Position numbers and translations under genes: made by a program
Origin: Rhizobium johnstonii 3841
GTDB lineage: Bacteria; Pseudomonadota; Alphaproteobacteria; Rhizobiales; Rhizobiaceae
Direction of reading: 5' to 3'
NCBI RefSeq assembly: GCF_000009265.1
Contig: NC_008380.1
Location: 1,431,501 to 1,495,500, forward strand
Length of the DNA: 64,000 nucleotides
Notes under the pieces: generated by a model
The model's database searches: none
Told to the model about the DNA's origin: nothing
Seen by the model: only the letters and a program-made list of their open reading frames with translations
Shown: one piece after another, positions 29,540-37,371 of the stretch
How positions within the stretch are numbered: the stretch's first letter is position 1
Layout of the letters: each line of letters opens with the position of its first letter

Positions 29540-30607
29540 TCATGCTGCGGCAAGCCGCGCCGCCTCGCGAAACGAGACCAGTCGTTTCGTCTGTTCGTCC
29601 CACAGCACCAGCTTGACGCAACGCAGGCTTTCCATGAGCGTGATGCGGCCCAGATCGGCAAGCTCAGGATGATCTCGTAGCACCTCCGGCAGCCGGTAAT
29701 ACGGCACCCGGCTCGACAGATGATGCACGTGGTGGATGCCGATATTGCCGGTGATCCAGCGCAGCACCGGCGGCAGGTCGTAATGCGAGGCGCCGTGCAG
29801 GGCCGCATACTGGAACTGCCAGTCCGGCTCCTTCGACCAATGTGTTTCCTCGAATTGATGCTGGACGTAGAACAGCCAGACGCCGGCAGCACCTGCCAGA
29901 AGCACGGTCGGAAGATGCACCAGTAAAAAGGGGACGATCCCGACCGCCCAGATCAGCAGCGCGGCGACCATTGCGATGGCAAGGTTGGTCGCCATGGTCG
30001 AGATCCAGGGCAGGGCGCCGGAGCGCATCATGCCGAAAGGCAGGCGCTGCTTGAAGAGGAACAGCCATGCCGGTCCGATCCCGAACATCACGATCGGGTG
30101 CCGGTAGAGCCGGTAGCCGAGCCGGCCCCAGTGCGACAGCGCGTTATATTCGGCGATCGTCAGCGTTTCGATGTCGCCAACGCCGCGTTCGTCCAGGTTT
30201 CCGGCCGAGGCGTGGTGTTCAGCATGCGCCCGGCGCCAATAGTCGTAAGGTGTCAGCGTCAGGATGCCGATCGTGCGTCCAACCCAGTCGTCGACGCGGC
30301 GACGGGCGAAAAACGAGCCGTGGCCGCAATCATGCTGGATCATGAACAGCCGGAGCAGGAAAGCGGCGGCGGGAAGGACGAGGATCAGGCCGGGCCAGAA
30401 GCTGTAATGAACCGCTGCCCATGCGGCAGCCCAAAACAGCGCGAAGGGGACGACGGTGACGGCAAGCTCGAAGGCGCTGCGTCCGGCCCGCGGCTGGCGA
30501 TATCCGGCAAGGATCTTCAGCCAGCGCTTTTCAGCGAAAAGCGCCGCTTGCTCCGCGGATCGATCCGGGTTTTCGGATCGCTCCGGGTTGTCGTCGGGCT
30601 CACCCAT
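29540..30607 (-). CDS. Membrane fatty acid desaturase
   Basis: 355 residues from ATG 30607 (MGEPDDNPERSENPDRSAEQ); a longer frame reaches 30808 but lacks desaturase content. All three di-iron histidine boxes are present: HDCGH (residues 92-96), HAEHH (128-132) and HHVHH (292-296). Four hydrophobic segments lie between. It introduces double bonds into membrane acyl chains using O2 and an electron donor, adjusting membrane fluidity. The subtype resembles the delta-12/omega-6 and carotenoid-related FA_desaturase group; the exact position is unknown. A microprotein gene lies 47 bases upstream. Confidence 0.9.
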   Translation of the reverse strand: MGEPDDNPERSENPDRSAEQAALFAEKRWLKILAGYRQPRAGRSAFELAVTVVPFALFWAAAWAAVHYSFWPGLILVLPAAAFLLRLFMIQHDCGHGSFFARRRVDDWVGRTIGILTLTPYDYWRRAHAEHHASAGNLDERGVGDIETLTIAEYNALSHWGRLGYRLYRHPIVMFGIGPAWLFLFKQRLPFGMMRSGALPWISTMATNLAIAMVAALLIWAVGIVPFLLVHLPTVLLAGAAGVWLFYVQHQFEETHWSKEPDWQFQYAALHGASHYDLPPVLRWITGNIGIHHVHHLSSRVPYYRLPEVLRDHPELADLGRITLMESLRCVKLVLWDEQTKRLVSFREAARLAAA

Positions 30608-30654
30608 AGGGGCCACTTGAATTTCCTCGCACTCGCTGCGGCGCGTAGATCCGA

Positions 30655-30771
30655 TCACAGAGTGACGCCGTGAAAGGCGGCGATCGCCGAAAAGCCGAGT
30701 GCAATCACCACGGCCGAACGAATGAGGAAGAGCGGATAGTCGAAGTGGTACATCGTATGAAGAGTGGTCAT
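30655..30771 (-). CDS. 38-residue single-helix membrane microprotein upstream of the desaturase
   Basis: A 38-residue frame from ATG 30771 to TGA 30655, with aggaa 10-11 bases before the start. The sequence begins MTTLHTMYHFDYPLFLIRSA and continues as a hydrophobic helix (VVIALGFSAIAAFHGVTL), so it is one membrane segment with an N-terminal polar part. It ends 47 bases before the desaturase start on the same strand, suggesting an operon. Could be a desaturase partner or a leader peptide. No family recognised. Confidence 0.5.
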   Translation of the reverse strand: MTTLHTMYHFDYPLFLIRSAVVIALGFSAIAAFHGVTL

Positions 30772-30909
30772 GATTACAGCAATTCCTGTTTTTCTGAAAA
30801 CATGTCAATGGGTGATGGTGTCACGCCGGAGCGCGGCGCGTTCGACAAGACGCGCAATCACTTGCGCTGTTGTGCGCACGGGGGCGGAGCGGGGGCTCGA
30901 TAAGAGGTT

Positions 30910-31053
30910 CTATTTCTTTGGAGCACTGCCCTGCGGGGCGGTTTTGGTCGCCGTCTTCATCTGATTGGCGAATGTGCTTTCCACCTTCGCTGCCTGCTTG
31001 TCCTTCTTCGGCTTCCGGACCTCGCGATTGCTTCTTACCTGTCCTTTTGCCAT
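30910..31053 (-). CDS. Small basic Lys-rich protein (47 aa)
   Basis: ATG 31053 follows gggag. The product starts MAKGQVRSNREVRKPKKDKQ and ends TKTAPQGSAPKK; it is strongly basic and probably disordered. Similar short MAKGQ-RSNRE-RKPK proteins occur widely in rhizobia, in my recollection. Function unknown, possibly nucleic-acid binding. Confidence 0.65.
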   Translation of the reverse strand: MAKGQVRSNREVRKPKKDKQAAKVESTFANQMKTATKTAPQGSAPKK

Positions 31054-31519
31054 CGATAAATTCTCCCTTTAGATCGAAATTGAAAGCCGCAGCCTGCGTG
31101 GTATTCGCCCCGCTTGTCGGTCGCGATCGGAGATCGCGGGATCGTCATGAGGGGCAGCCCGACAACACCGGGCCGCAGGGATGGAATGAAAATGATGCCT
31201 GCTGAAACCGCATCGCAGTCTGGAGGCGGATGACCGGAGAGGTCACCGAAAGCCAAACCCGACGTTGAGGCGGGACGTCACCATGCTTTCGCGATCGGGA
31301 AAATGGCGGGGCCGGAAATCCGGTCACCGCAAATGCCGCATCGGCCAAATCAGCGAGCCCCCTTATAGAGTAAAATTGAGGTGCCATTAAGGCCACCGCC
31401 GCAGGAAAGCCATATTTCCACAGGGGATAAAACGTGCCGCGCAAAACTGGGCAGCGGTTTGCGATAACGGCGTGCGAAACAATAGGGCTAAAGCTCGAGG
31501 GATGAATCTTGCGACGCGC
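31054..31519. other. Intergenic region ending in a degenerate RIME-like repeat
   Basis: No convincing gene in this 466-bp gap; short antisense frames lack ribosome sites. The last part (31433-31523) is a degraded RIME-like element: gcgcaaaactgggcagcggtttgcgataacggcgtgcg, split here as gcgcaaaactggg, cagcggtttgcg and taacggcgtgcg, followed by ctaaagctcgagggatgaat and gcgacgcgctta. It runs into the stop codon of the next minus-strand gene. Confidence 0.5.
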
Positions 31520-31855
31520 TTAGTCATTCACGGGAAACAGGCGGATCAGCTTCGTTCTTTCCATCTCCGCGCGGCCTGATGCAGACATGATGCCGCGGGC
31601 CAAACAGAGTTCTATGTCCCGTCCGATATCGAGCGGCACCAGCATGCCGCCGGCCTTGAGCAGACGGTCTGTCATCGACAGAAGCAGATCCACTTTTGCC
31701 CGGCAGCCATCGATTTCCAGGAGCGCCACCCGGCGCTCCCTGTCGATGTCGACAAGATCTCTAGCCTGCTCGCGTTGTTGGTAAGCCCCGAATTGCACCC
31801 ATCCGAAATAACCGGCCGCTGCGACGCAGATACAAAGCAAGAGGGCTTTTCGCAC
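31520..31855 (-). CDS. Small exported or membrane-anchored protein, unknown
   Basis: 111 residues from GTG 31855, with aagga upstream. Signal-anchor helix ALLLCICVAAAGYFGWVQFG at residues 4-23, then a charged helical domain (QQREQARDLVDIDRERRVAL) containing DGCRAKVDLLLSMTDRLLKA and IGRDIELCLARGIMSASGRA with two cysteines. No family recognised. Its TAA stop lies inside the end of a RIME-like element. Confidence 0.65.
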   Translation of the reverse strand: MRKALLLCICVAAAGYFGWVQFGAYQQREQARDLVDIDRERRVALLEIDGCRAKVDLLLSMTDRLLKAGGMLVPLDIGRDIELCLARGIMSASGRAEMERTKLIRLFPVND

Positions 31856-31889
31856 AATATTCCTTCGGAGCCGGGCGGCTCGCTTGCCG

Positions 31890-31997
31890 CTAAAGCATGT
31901 CGCGCAAAAGTGTGAAGCGGTTTTGCGCTAACGGCATGCGTAAAAACAAAGACCTAAAGCGCGAGGAGTGAATCTGAAAGATCGCGACGCGCTTTAG
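31890..31997. repeat. RIME1-like 108-bp intergenic element, copy 1
   Basis: Exactly 108 bp, from ctaaagcatgtcgcg to gacgcgctttag, with inverted ends. Internal segments: gcaaaagtgtgaagcggttt, tgcgctaacggcatgcgt, then aaagcgcgaggagtgaatct. Length and imperfect palindromy match the RIME1 elements described for Rhizobium and Sinorhizobium. A second copy in the opposite direction is at 40870-40977. Confidence 0.85.
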
Positions 31998-32007
31998 AAC
32001 ATCAGTG

Positions 32008-32057
32008 AGAGCATGATGTCGTCCGAAAACCGCTCACACTTTTCGGCATCATGCTCT
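32008..32057. repeat. Palindromic repeat abutting the RIME1-like element
   Basis: Perfect 11-bp inverted repeat agagcatgatg/catcatgctct with an inner palindromic part tccgaaaaccgctcacactt. It directly follows the 108-bp element and reaches the stop codon of the minus-strand gene at 32056. Also a widespread type of rhizobial element. Confidence 0.75.
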
Positions 32058-32352
32058 AGACGGCGGCGCGTCTTTCGCGGGGCAATCCCTGTATCGCATA
32101 TCGGTTAAAGACGGGTGTTACCGGTTTCGGCGGCGTTTTCAGCTTGCCGAAATGGTGTTCGAGCGCTTGTGAGAGCATGGCCGGCGAGGTGACGCCCTCT
32201 TCGAACAGCCGGATCAACAGCATAGCGGCGACGTTGAAGACACGTTCGTTACCGATCAGGATTTTGGCGTCGTAGCCAGCGTCGTCGAGCACGCCTTGCA
32301 GCATGTCGAGATCGGACGAAGTCAGATGCGACTTTTCGAAAGTGGAAGACAT
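32056..32352 (-). CDS. Small helical protein, paralogue of the one at 20452-20658
   Basis: 98 residues from ATG 32352 with a strong aaggagg. The body SSTFEKSHLTSSDLDMLQGV, LDDAGYDAKILIGNERVFNV and AAMLLIRLFEEGVTSPAML follows the same plan as the 68-residue protein at 20452-20658. It has an extra Pro-rich tail (KTPPKPVTPVFNRYAIQGLP). Function unknown; cytoplasmic. The stop codon overlaps the edge of a repeat. Confidence 0.7.
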   Translation of the reverse strand: MSSTFEKSHLTSSDLDMLQGVLDDAGYDAKILIGNERVFNVAAMLLIRLFEEGVTSPAMLSQALEHHFGKLKTPPKPVTPVFNRYAIQGLPRERRAAV

Positions 32353-32494
32353 CGGTCCTCCTTTCATCGGGGCAAGGGTATAAAAACCCTCAGTCGGCAG
32401 CGCCCTTACACTGGCTGCCGAAGTTGCGACCATGCGCCTTTCACCCAGGCAACGCAACGGGATTCTTTGCAGCTGTCGCTCCGGTTCATGAGGA

Positions 32495-32518
32495 GCCCGC
32501 ACCGGTCAGGGTGCGGGC
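32495..32518. other. Strong hairpin downstream of the MFS gene
   Basis: 9-bp stem gcccgcacc/ggtgcgggc with a six-base loop, ten bases past the stop of the minus-strand MFS gene (32528). No T-run; may act as a weak terminator or mRNA stabiliser. Confidence 0.6.
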
Positions 32519-32527
32519 CGATGGAGG

Positions 32528-33928
32528 TCATTCCGCCGCCTGGTAGGTGGGTCTCCGGGCGGCCGATGCCCGCGGACCGGCGGCTGCAAGCAGGGTAATC
32601 GCCACCGCAAGCAGCGCTACGAAAGCGATGCCGGCTACATAGGGGTTCCAGCCGAAATGCGGTGCGGCGCCGAAGACTGCCGAGGCCGCCGCAAGCACGA
32701 TGCCGCCGCCGATCTGGAAAGAGGCGAAGAGCAGCCCGGAGGCGAGCCCCGACTTGTCGTCCTCCACGTCGGAAAGGGCTGCGACCTGCACCGAGGGGTA
32801 GGTCATGGCGTAGCCGAGGCCGAGCGGGATCTGCGAGAACAGCACGAGCAGGATCGGGTCGACATGTCCGAGTGCGGTCACCCAGAAGATATAGCTGAAC
32901 GCCTGCAGGCCGACACCCGCCGCCATCAGCCCGGTGGCGCCGCGATTTTGCGCGAGCGTCGCAAAACGTGGCGCCAGGAACATCACGAAGACGCCGCCAA
33001 GCGCAAAGCAGAAGCCGGTGGTGAAGGCCGACCAGCCGATGACGTTCTGATAATAGAGCGTCGCCAGGAACTGGAAGCCGACATAGGCGCCCTGGAAGAG
33101 GGCGGCGATGGCATTGGCATGCCGGAGCTTGGCCCGGCGGAACATGCCGAGCGGCACCATCGGATCGGCATGGCGCGCTTCGACCACGAGGAAGAGCAGG
33201 ATCAGCACCAGCGACGCGACGAGCGAACCCCAGGTCGCAAAAGCCTGCCAGCCGGCGGCCGCGGCATTGGTGATGCCGAAGACGAAGAGCAGCAGCCCGG
33301 GGGTGATCGTCAGCGCACCGGCCCAGTCGAAGCTCGGCCGCGGTCCTGTCCTTTTCGGGTCGGCCGGCAGCGCCAGCGGCGCAAGAAGGAGTGTCAGGAT
33401 GGCGACGGGCGCGCCCATGACAAGCGTCGCCCGCCAGCTGAAGATCGTTGCGGCACCGCCGAGCACCATGCCGAGCACGAAGCCGGTGGCGCCGGTCGAG
33501 GCGAAGACCCCGAGCGCCTTTGCCCGTGCGGTTCCCTCGCCGAAGACGGAGAGCAGCAGCGCAAGGGCGGCAGGCGCGGTGAAGGCGGCGGCAATGCCCT
33601 TGATCAAGCGGGCGGCGATCAGCGTCGGCCCGCTATCGACGAAGCCGCCGGCGATGCTGGCGGCGGCAAAGATCGCCAGCGACCAGAGGAAGACGCGGCG
33701 ATGGCCGAAGACGTCGGCGACCCGGCCGCCGAGCAGCAGGAAGCCGCCATAGCCGAGCACATAGGCGCTGACGGCCCATTGCAGCGATGTCGCCTCCATG
33801 CCGAGTTCGGCCTGGATGGCAGGCAAGGCAACGCCGATGGTGGAGACGTCCATGGCGTCGAGGAAATTGGCGGTGCAAAGCAGCAGCAATGCCAGCCCCG
33901 CCCCGCTTCGCGATTTGGAAAGAGTCAT
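32528..33928 (-). CDS. MFS drug/efflux transporter, DHA2 (14-helix) type
   Basis: 466 residues with about 14 hydrophobic segments. Helix 1 motif NFLDAMDVSTIGVALPAIQA, helix 2-3 loop GGRVADVFGHRRVFLWSLAI (MFS motif A, G-x3-D-x2-G-R-R variant), and motif C-like GATGFVLGMVLGGAATIF. This fits the QacA/EmrB family of proton-driven exporters. Divergent from a LysR gene with a 123-bp gap, so regulation by that LysR is likely. A strong hairpin follows its stop. Confidence 0.9.
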   Translation of the reverse strand: MTLSKSRSGAGLALLLLCTANFLDAMDVSTIGVALPAIQAELGMEATSLQWAVSAYVLGYGGFLLLGGRVADVFGHRRVFLWSLAIFAAASIAGGFVDSGPTLIAARLIKGIAAAFTAPAALALLLSVFGEGTARAKALGVFASTGATGFVLGMVLGGAATIFSWRATLVMGAPVAILTLLLAPLALPADPKRTGPRPSFDWAGALTITPGLLLFVFGITNAAAAGWQAFATWGSLVASLVLILLFLVVEARHADPMVPLGMFRRAKLRHANAIAALFQGAYVGFQFLATLYYQNVIGWSAFTTGFCFALGGVFVMFLAPRFATLAQNRGATGLMAAGVGLQAFSYIFWVTALGHVDPILLVLFSQIPLGLGYAMTYPSVQVAALSDVEDDKSGLASGLLFASFQIGGGIVLAAASAVFGAAPHFGWNPYVAGIAFVALLAVAITLLAAAGPRASAARRPTYQAAE

Positions 33929-34051
33929 CGAAATCGTTCCTTCGTTGCTGCCGCCTCATCGGGGGAGGTTGCCGGGCGGCAGGGAACGAGAAAATGTACA
34001 GCTTCCTTTCCTATTGCAAATTGATAGTAGCCATGCCAGGTATTACTGACA

Positions 34052-35014
34052 ATGATGAATGATGCCACTCTTCGCAAGATCGACCTCAATCTCCTGCTGG
34101 CCTTTTCGGTGCTGATGCAGGAGCGCAATGTCAGTCGCGCCGCCGAGCGGCTGCTGCTCGGCCAGCCAGGTCTGTCGGCCGCCTTGCGGCGCCTGCGCGA
34201 GGCGCTGGACGACGAATTGTTCGTGCGTGTCGGGCGCGGCCTACAGCCGACACCGCGCGCCCTTTCCATCGCCCCGGCGATCGAGGATGCGCTGTCGGGC
34301 ATCGAGCGCGCCATCCGCCCGCAGGCCGAGTTCGATCCGGCAAGCTGGCAGGGCGAGTTCCGCATCGGCATGTGCGACAATCTCGAATCGGCTTTCTTCG
34401 GTCCGCTTGCCGCCCGTCTTCTCCAGCTTTCACCCGGCGCCCGGCTGATCGGTATCGCTTCCGAAAAGCGCGATGCCGCACGCCGGCTGGATGAAGGTGT
34501 CTTCGATTTCAGCGTCGCGATGCACGACGAGCCCGCCTCCTGGCACATTCGCGCGCCGCTGTTCGACCAAGTCTCGATCTGCATCTACGATGAAGCTCAG
34601 CTCGGGCTGAAGGCGCCGTTGAGCCTCAAGGATTTCGCCAAAGTCGCGCATGTCACCGTCTCGTTTGAAGGCAACACCTCGACCGGTATCGACATGGCGC
34701 TGAACCGCACCGGCGATGTGAGACAGGTGGTGGCGACCGTCCCGCGCTTTTCCGCTCTGCCGATGGTGCTGAAGGCGATGCCCGCCATTGCCACCGTGCC
34801 GGAATCGATCGGTCGCTGCATGGCGCAGTTACATGGGCTGATGCTTTGCGAGCCGCCGCTTTCGCTGCCGGCCGATCCCGTGACGATGCTTTATCGCCGA
34901 GTCGACCAGACGGACGGCCGGGCGCGCTGGTTCCGTCGCCTGTTCATCGATGTAGCCAATAAAGCGCTCGAAGCTTCCGGCTGCTGCGTATCCATTCCGA
35001 GAGCCGCTGCCTGA
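34052..35014 (+). CDS. LysR family transcriptional regulator
   Basis: 320 residues (two ATG codons, 34052 and 34055). N-terminal winged helix-turn-helix: IDLNLLLAFSVLMQERNVSR followed by AAERLLLGQPGLSAALRRLR (residues about 10-55), with DELFVRVGRGLQPTPRA after it. The long effector domain belongs to the NodD/LinR-like group. It is divergent from the DHA2-type MFS exporter and probably activates it in response to an exported compound. A few bases separate it from the convergent VOC gene. Confidence 0.9.
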   Translation: MMNDATLRKIDLNLLLAFSVLMQERNVSRAAERLLLGQPGLSAALRRLREALDDELFVRVGRGLQPTPRALSIAPAIEDALSGIERAIRPQAEFDPASWQGEFRIGMCDNLESAFFGPLAARLLQLSPGARLIGIASEKRDAARRLDEGVFDFSVAMHDEPASWHIRAPLFDQVSICIYDEAQLGLKAPLSLKDFAKVAHVTVSFEGNTSTGIDMALNRTGDVRQVVATVPRFSALPMVLKAMPAIATVPESIGRCMAQLHGLMLCEPPLSLPADPVTMLYRRVDQTDGRARWFRRLFIDVANKALEASGCCVSIPRAAA

Positions 35015-35021
35015 CGGTCCG

Positions 35022-35402
35022 TTATAGCTCGCCTTTGTGAAAATACGCTTCGAGGCGGTAGCCGTCCGGGTCGATGATGAAGGCGGCATAATAGAAGCGC
35101 CCGTAATCCGGCCGCACACCCGGTTCACCATTATCCGTGCCGCCGGATGCGATGGCCGCCGCGTGAAAGGCATCGACCGCCGCCTCGTTCGGCGCGACGA
35201 AGCAGAAATGCAGCCCCGATCGCATGTCGGCAACAACAGGCTGTTCGACCTGCATCACCCAGAGCCCGACCGTTTCCGGGCCGTAGCCGATCGTGGTGTC
35301 GGAATTGGACAGGCGCTCATATCCGAGCGGCGCCAGCGCCGCATCGTAGAAACGGCGGGCTCTTTCCAGGTCTTTTACGCCGATGGAGATATGATCGAAC
35401 AT
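35022..35402 (-). CDS. VOC (glyoxalase/bleomycin resistance) family protein
   Basis: 126 residues with a paired beta-alpha-beta-beta-beta fold: MFDHISIGVKDLERARRFYD at the start and DYGRFYYAAFIIDPDGYRLE near the end. Likely metal ligands are H4, H70 region (GLHFCFV) and the last glutamate in YRLEAYF. Such proteins act as lyases, dioxygenases or antibiotic-binding proteins; the substrate is not readable. Eight bases from the convergent LysR gene. Confidence 0.87.
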   Translation of the reverse strand: MFDHISIGVKDLERARRFYDAALAPLGYERLSNSDTTIGYGPETVGLWVMQVEQPVVADMRSGLHFCFVAPNEAAVDAFHAAAIASGGTDNGEPGVRPDYGRFYYAAFIIDPDGYRLEAYFHKGEL

Positions 35403-35483
35403 GGACTGCGAAACTCCCTATCTTCCGATAATGACTGCTCACAACCAAGATGGCACGACGCCGACATCTTTCAACCGCCGTTC

Positions 35484-35512
35484 TAAAGCACGTCGCGCCA
35501 AAGTGTGTGGGA
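35484..35512. repeat. RIME1-like fragment
   Basis: ctaaagcacgtcgcgccaaa followed by gtgtgtggg is a truncated end of the same element seen complete at 31890-31997 (ctaaagcatgtcgcgcaaaa gtgtgaa). It lies in the 183-bp gap between the transglutaminase and VOC genes. Confidence 0.6.
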
Positions 35513-35585
35513 GAGGCAATCCTGCGACAGCTGGCGCCTGCGGCAAAGCCTGAGGCCGGACATTGCCGCATCCGTCCAGGTCGTT

Positions 35586-36428
35586 CTAAACAGCGCTCTC
35601 GGCGACGCTTTGCATCTGCTGCAGGTTCTTCACCTCATAGGTCCAGACGCGAAACGCCTTCAGCACATGCGGTCCGAAGGAATTGATGAGCGGTATGTCG
35701 GCAGCATCGCGCCCGCGTGCGACGATGATACGACCGATCCGCGGCGTGTTGTTGCGCGGATCGAATGTATGCCATGCACCGTCGAGGAAGACCTCGATCC
35801 AGGCGCTGAAGTCCATCGGGTCGACGACGGGAACACCGATGTCGCCGAGATGGCCGTTGACATATCGGGCTGGAATGTTGAGGCAGCGGCACAACGCCAC
35901 CGCGAGATGCGCGAAGTCGCGACAGACGCCGATACGTTCGTGGAACGCCTCGAAGGCTGTCCGCGTCGATCGCGCCTGCATATAGTCGAATTGGATATGG
36001 CCGTGAACGAAGTCGCAGATCGCCTGAACGCGGCCCCAGCCGGGTGAGACGGTGCCGAACATATCCCATGCAATCTGGCTGAGGCGGTCCGTTTCGCAAT
36101 AGCGGCTGCCCATCAGGTAGACGAGGCAATCATCCGGCAACTCCGAAACCGGGATCTCCCTGGCGCCCGGCAGCGACCTGTCCGGTTTGCCGTCGTCTTC
36201 GATCGTCGCATCGCCCCATATGGTCAGGTCGCCCGCTGGGGCAACCAGCCGAAGACAGCGGTTGCCGAAGAGGTCGCGATAAGTCGAAGTGGGAACATCA
36301 GGGGTGGTGAAGACCGTTTCCGGAATTCTGATGTCGGCCGCACGATCATCATGAACCGACAACAGGCATACCAATGCGGTCGGCTGCGGGCAGGTCAGCG
36401 TAATTTCATAGCCGTAACGGATCAACAT
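35586..36428 (-). CDS. Transglutaminase-like (papain-fold) protein with altered catalytic site
   Basis: 280 residues. N-terminal beta-rich region, then a transglutaminase core (about 120-240): cysteine C169 in GVCRDFAHLAVALCRCLNIP, then DFSAWIEVFLDGAWHTFDPR. In active members a histidine directly precedes the AW of this last motif (HAW); here it is a serine (SAW). C169 and D223 are kept. Relatives act as proteases or amidases or are inactive. Cytoplasmic, no signal peptide. It is the last gene on this strand after the four-gene small-protein operon. Confidence 0.83.
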   Translation of the reverse strand: MLIRYGYEITLTCPQPTALVCLLSVHDDRAADIRIPETVFTTPDVPTSTYRDLFGNRCLRLVAPAGDLTIWGDATIEDDGKPDRSLPGAREIPVSELPDDCLVYLMGSRYCETDRLSQIAWDMFGTVSPGWGRVQAICDFVHGHIQFDYMQARSTRTAFEAFHERIGVCRDFAHLAVALCRCLNIPARYVNGHLGDIGVPVVDPMDFSAWIEVFLDGAWHTFDPRNNTPRIGRIIVARGRDAADIPLINSFGPHVLKAFRVWTYEVKNLQQMQSVAESAV

Positions 36429-36455
36429 GGAGCGTTCCCGCGCGTCCGGATCCGC

Positions 36456-36731
36456 CTAGCGGAAATCCGCCGCAGTTAGAGTATAGAAGGCGCGGCGGCG
36501 GTAAGAATAGGCTTTGTGTGCCACGTCCTGAATGGAGTTGCGCAGGGCGTCGAACGACGAAAGCCACCTCGTTTCCGAAGGCTCGGTTCTTTGCAATGTC
36601 GTGTCGGATTTCGCCAGAGCGCCAACCTCGATGAAGAACAACACCTGGAACATGCCGTCATGGCCGACGAAGCGCACAGCATTTCTCGCAGCATCGAAGC
36701 TACGGCTTTGGTTTAGAAAAGCTAGCGCCAC
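36456..36731 (-). CDS. DUF1488-like small protein, fourth gene of an overlapping operon
   Basis: 91 residues from GTG 36731; a frame reaching 36788 would make 110. The sequence FLNQSRSFDAARNAVRFVGH, DGMFQVLFFIEVGALAKSD and SFDALRNSIQDVAHKAYSYR follows the DUF1488 pattern (V-x-F-x-G-x-D-G, L-x-x-F-D-x-x-R-x-x-I). The start overlaps the stop of the preceding gene by ten bases, which supports translational coupling. Function unknown; the family is small, cytoplasmic and widespread in Proteobacteria. Confidence 0.65.
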   Translation of the reverse strand: MALAFLNQSRSFDAARNAVRFVGHDGMFQVLFFIEVGALAKSDTTLQRTEPSETRWLSSFDALRNSIQDVAHKAYSYRRRAFYTLTAADFR

Positions 36732-37039
36732 GGTTGGACCGGCGGGACCTTGCGAGCACTCCGAGCGGCGCCCGACAGCCTCAGCCATTCCTTCCGGTAT
36801 CCTATGTTGAGGAGATTAAAGGACATCATGTCTTTCCCGGCCTGCGAACGGCTCTTGCCGATCACGGCATGATCGGCGTGCACTGGAACGTTTGCTGAGA
36901 CACGATAGACGGTCCACGAGCGGGCGGATTCGATCCGGCGGTCGTGTTCGATCTCCATGGAGTAGCGGCCGGGCGCTTCCCATGAGTGGACGGCAAAGGC
37001 ATTCCGTCTTCGTTCGGCTTCGCCTTCATGGCTGTTCAC
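36722..37039 (-). CDS. Small uncharacterised protein, third gene of the overlapping operon
   Basis: 105 residues from GTG 37039, which overlaps the stop of the upstream gene by four bases (GTGA). Contains EAPGRYSMEIEHDRRIESAR, SWTVYRVSANVPVHADHAVI and DMMSFNLLNIGYRKEWLRLS. Charged, no membrane segment or signal. No family recognised. The tight overlaps on both sides argue that it is a genuine gene. Confidence 0.55.
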   Translation of the reverse strand: MNSHEGEAERRRNAFAVHSWEAPGRYSMEIEHDRRIESARSWTVYRVSANVPVHADHAVIGKSRSQAGKDMMSFNLLNIGYRKEWLRLSGAARSARKVPPVQPWR

Positions 37040-37371
37040 GATGTCAACCTTTCGTCATTCGGGCCGTGGCCATGGCCAAACGTCCTCTCGATCAGTGTTG
37101 CGCCGCTGCCGGCGGGCGATAGGTTTACCAGTTCCAGGCTGTCTTCCGCCGCGACCCGCTCATGACGTTCATCGTCACTGCGGATGCGGTATTGCAGCAT
37201 ATTTCCTCTCAGAGGCAGCGTGGCGGTAATGCGGTATGTGTCGGGGAGCTTGGAGGGAACAACCAGGAACCCGTCCTTCACCCGGACGGTCTGTCCCACC
37301 TTGAAGATATGTGTTGCTGCCTCGCGCCGGATCGAGCGTCCATTGCGTTGCGGGATGCGCGTAGCGGTCAT
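37036..37371 (-). CDS. Small uncharacterised protein, second gene of the overlapping operon
   Basis: 111 residues from ATG 37371, overlapping the previous stop by four bases (ATGA). Core THIFKVGQTVRVKDGFLVVP, DTYRITATLPLRGNMLQYRI and RSDDERHERVAAEDSLELVN looks like a small beta-barrel (SH3-like) domain; the pattern F-x-VGQ-V, YRIT-x-LP, LQYRI-R-DDERHERV is one I have seen in rhizobial hypothetical proteins. Function unknown. Confidence 0.65.
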   Translation of the reverse strand: MTATRIPQRNGRSIRREAATHIFKVGQTVRVKDGFLVVPSKLPDTYRITATLPLRGNMLQYRIRSDDERHERVAAEDSLELVNLSPAGSGATLIERTFGHGHGPNDERLTS

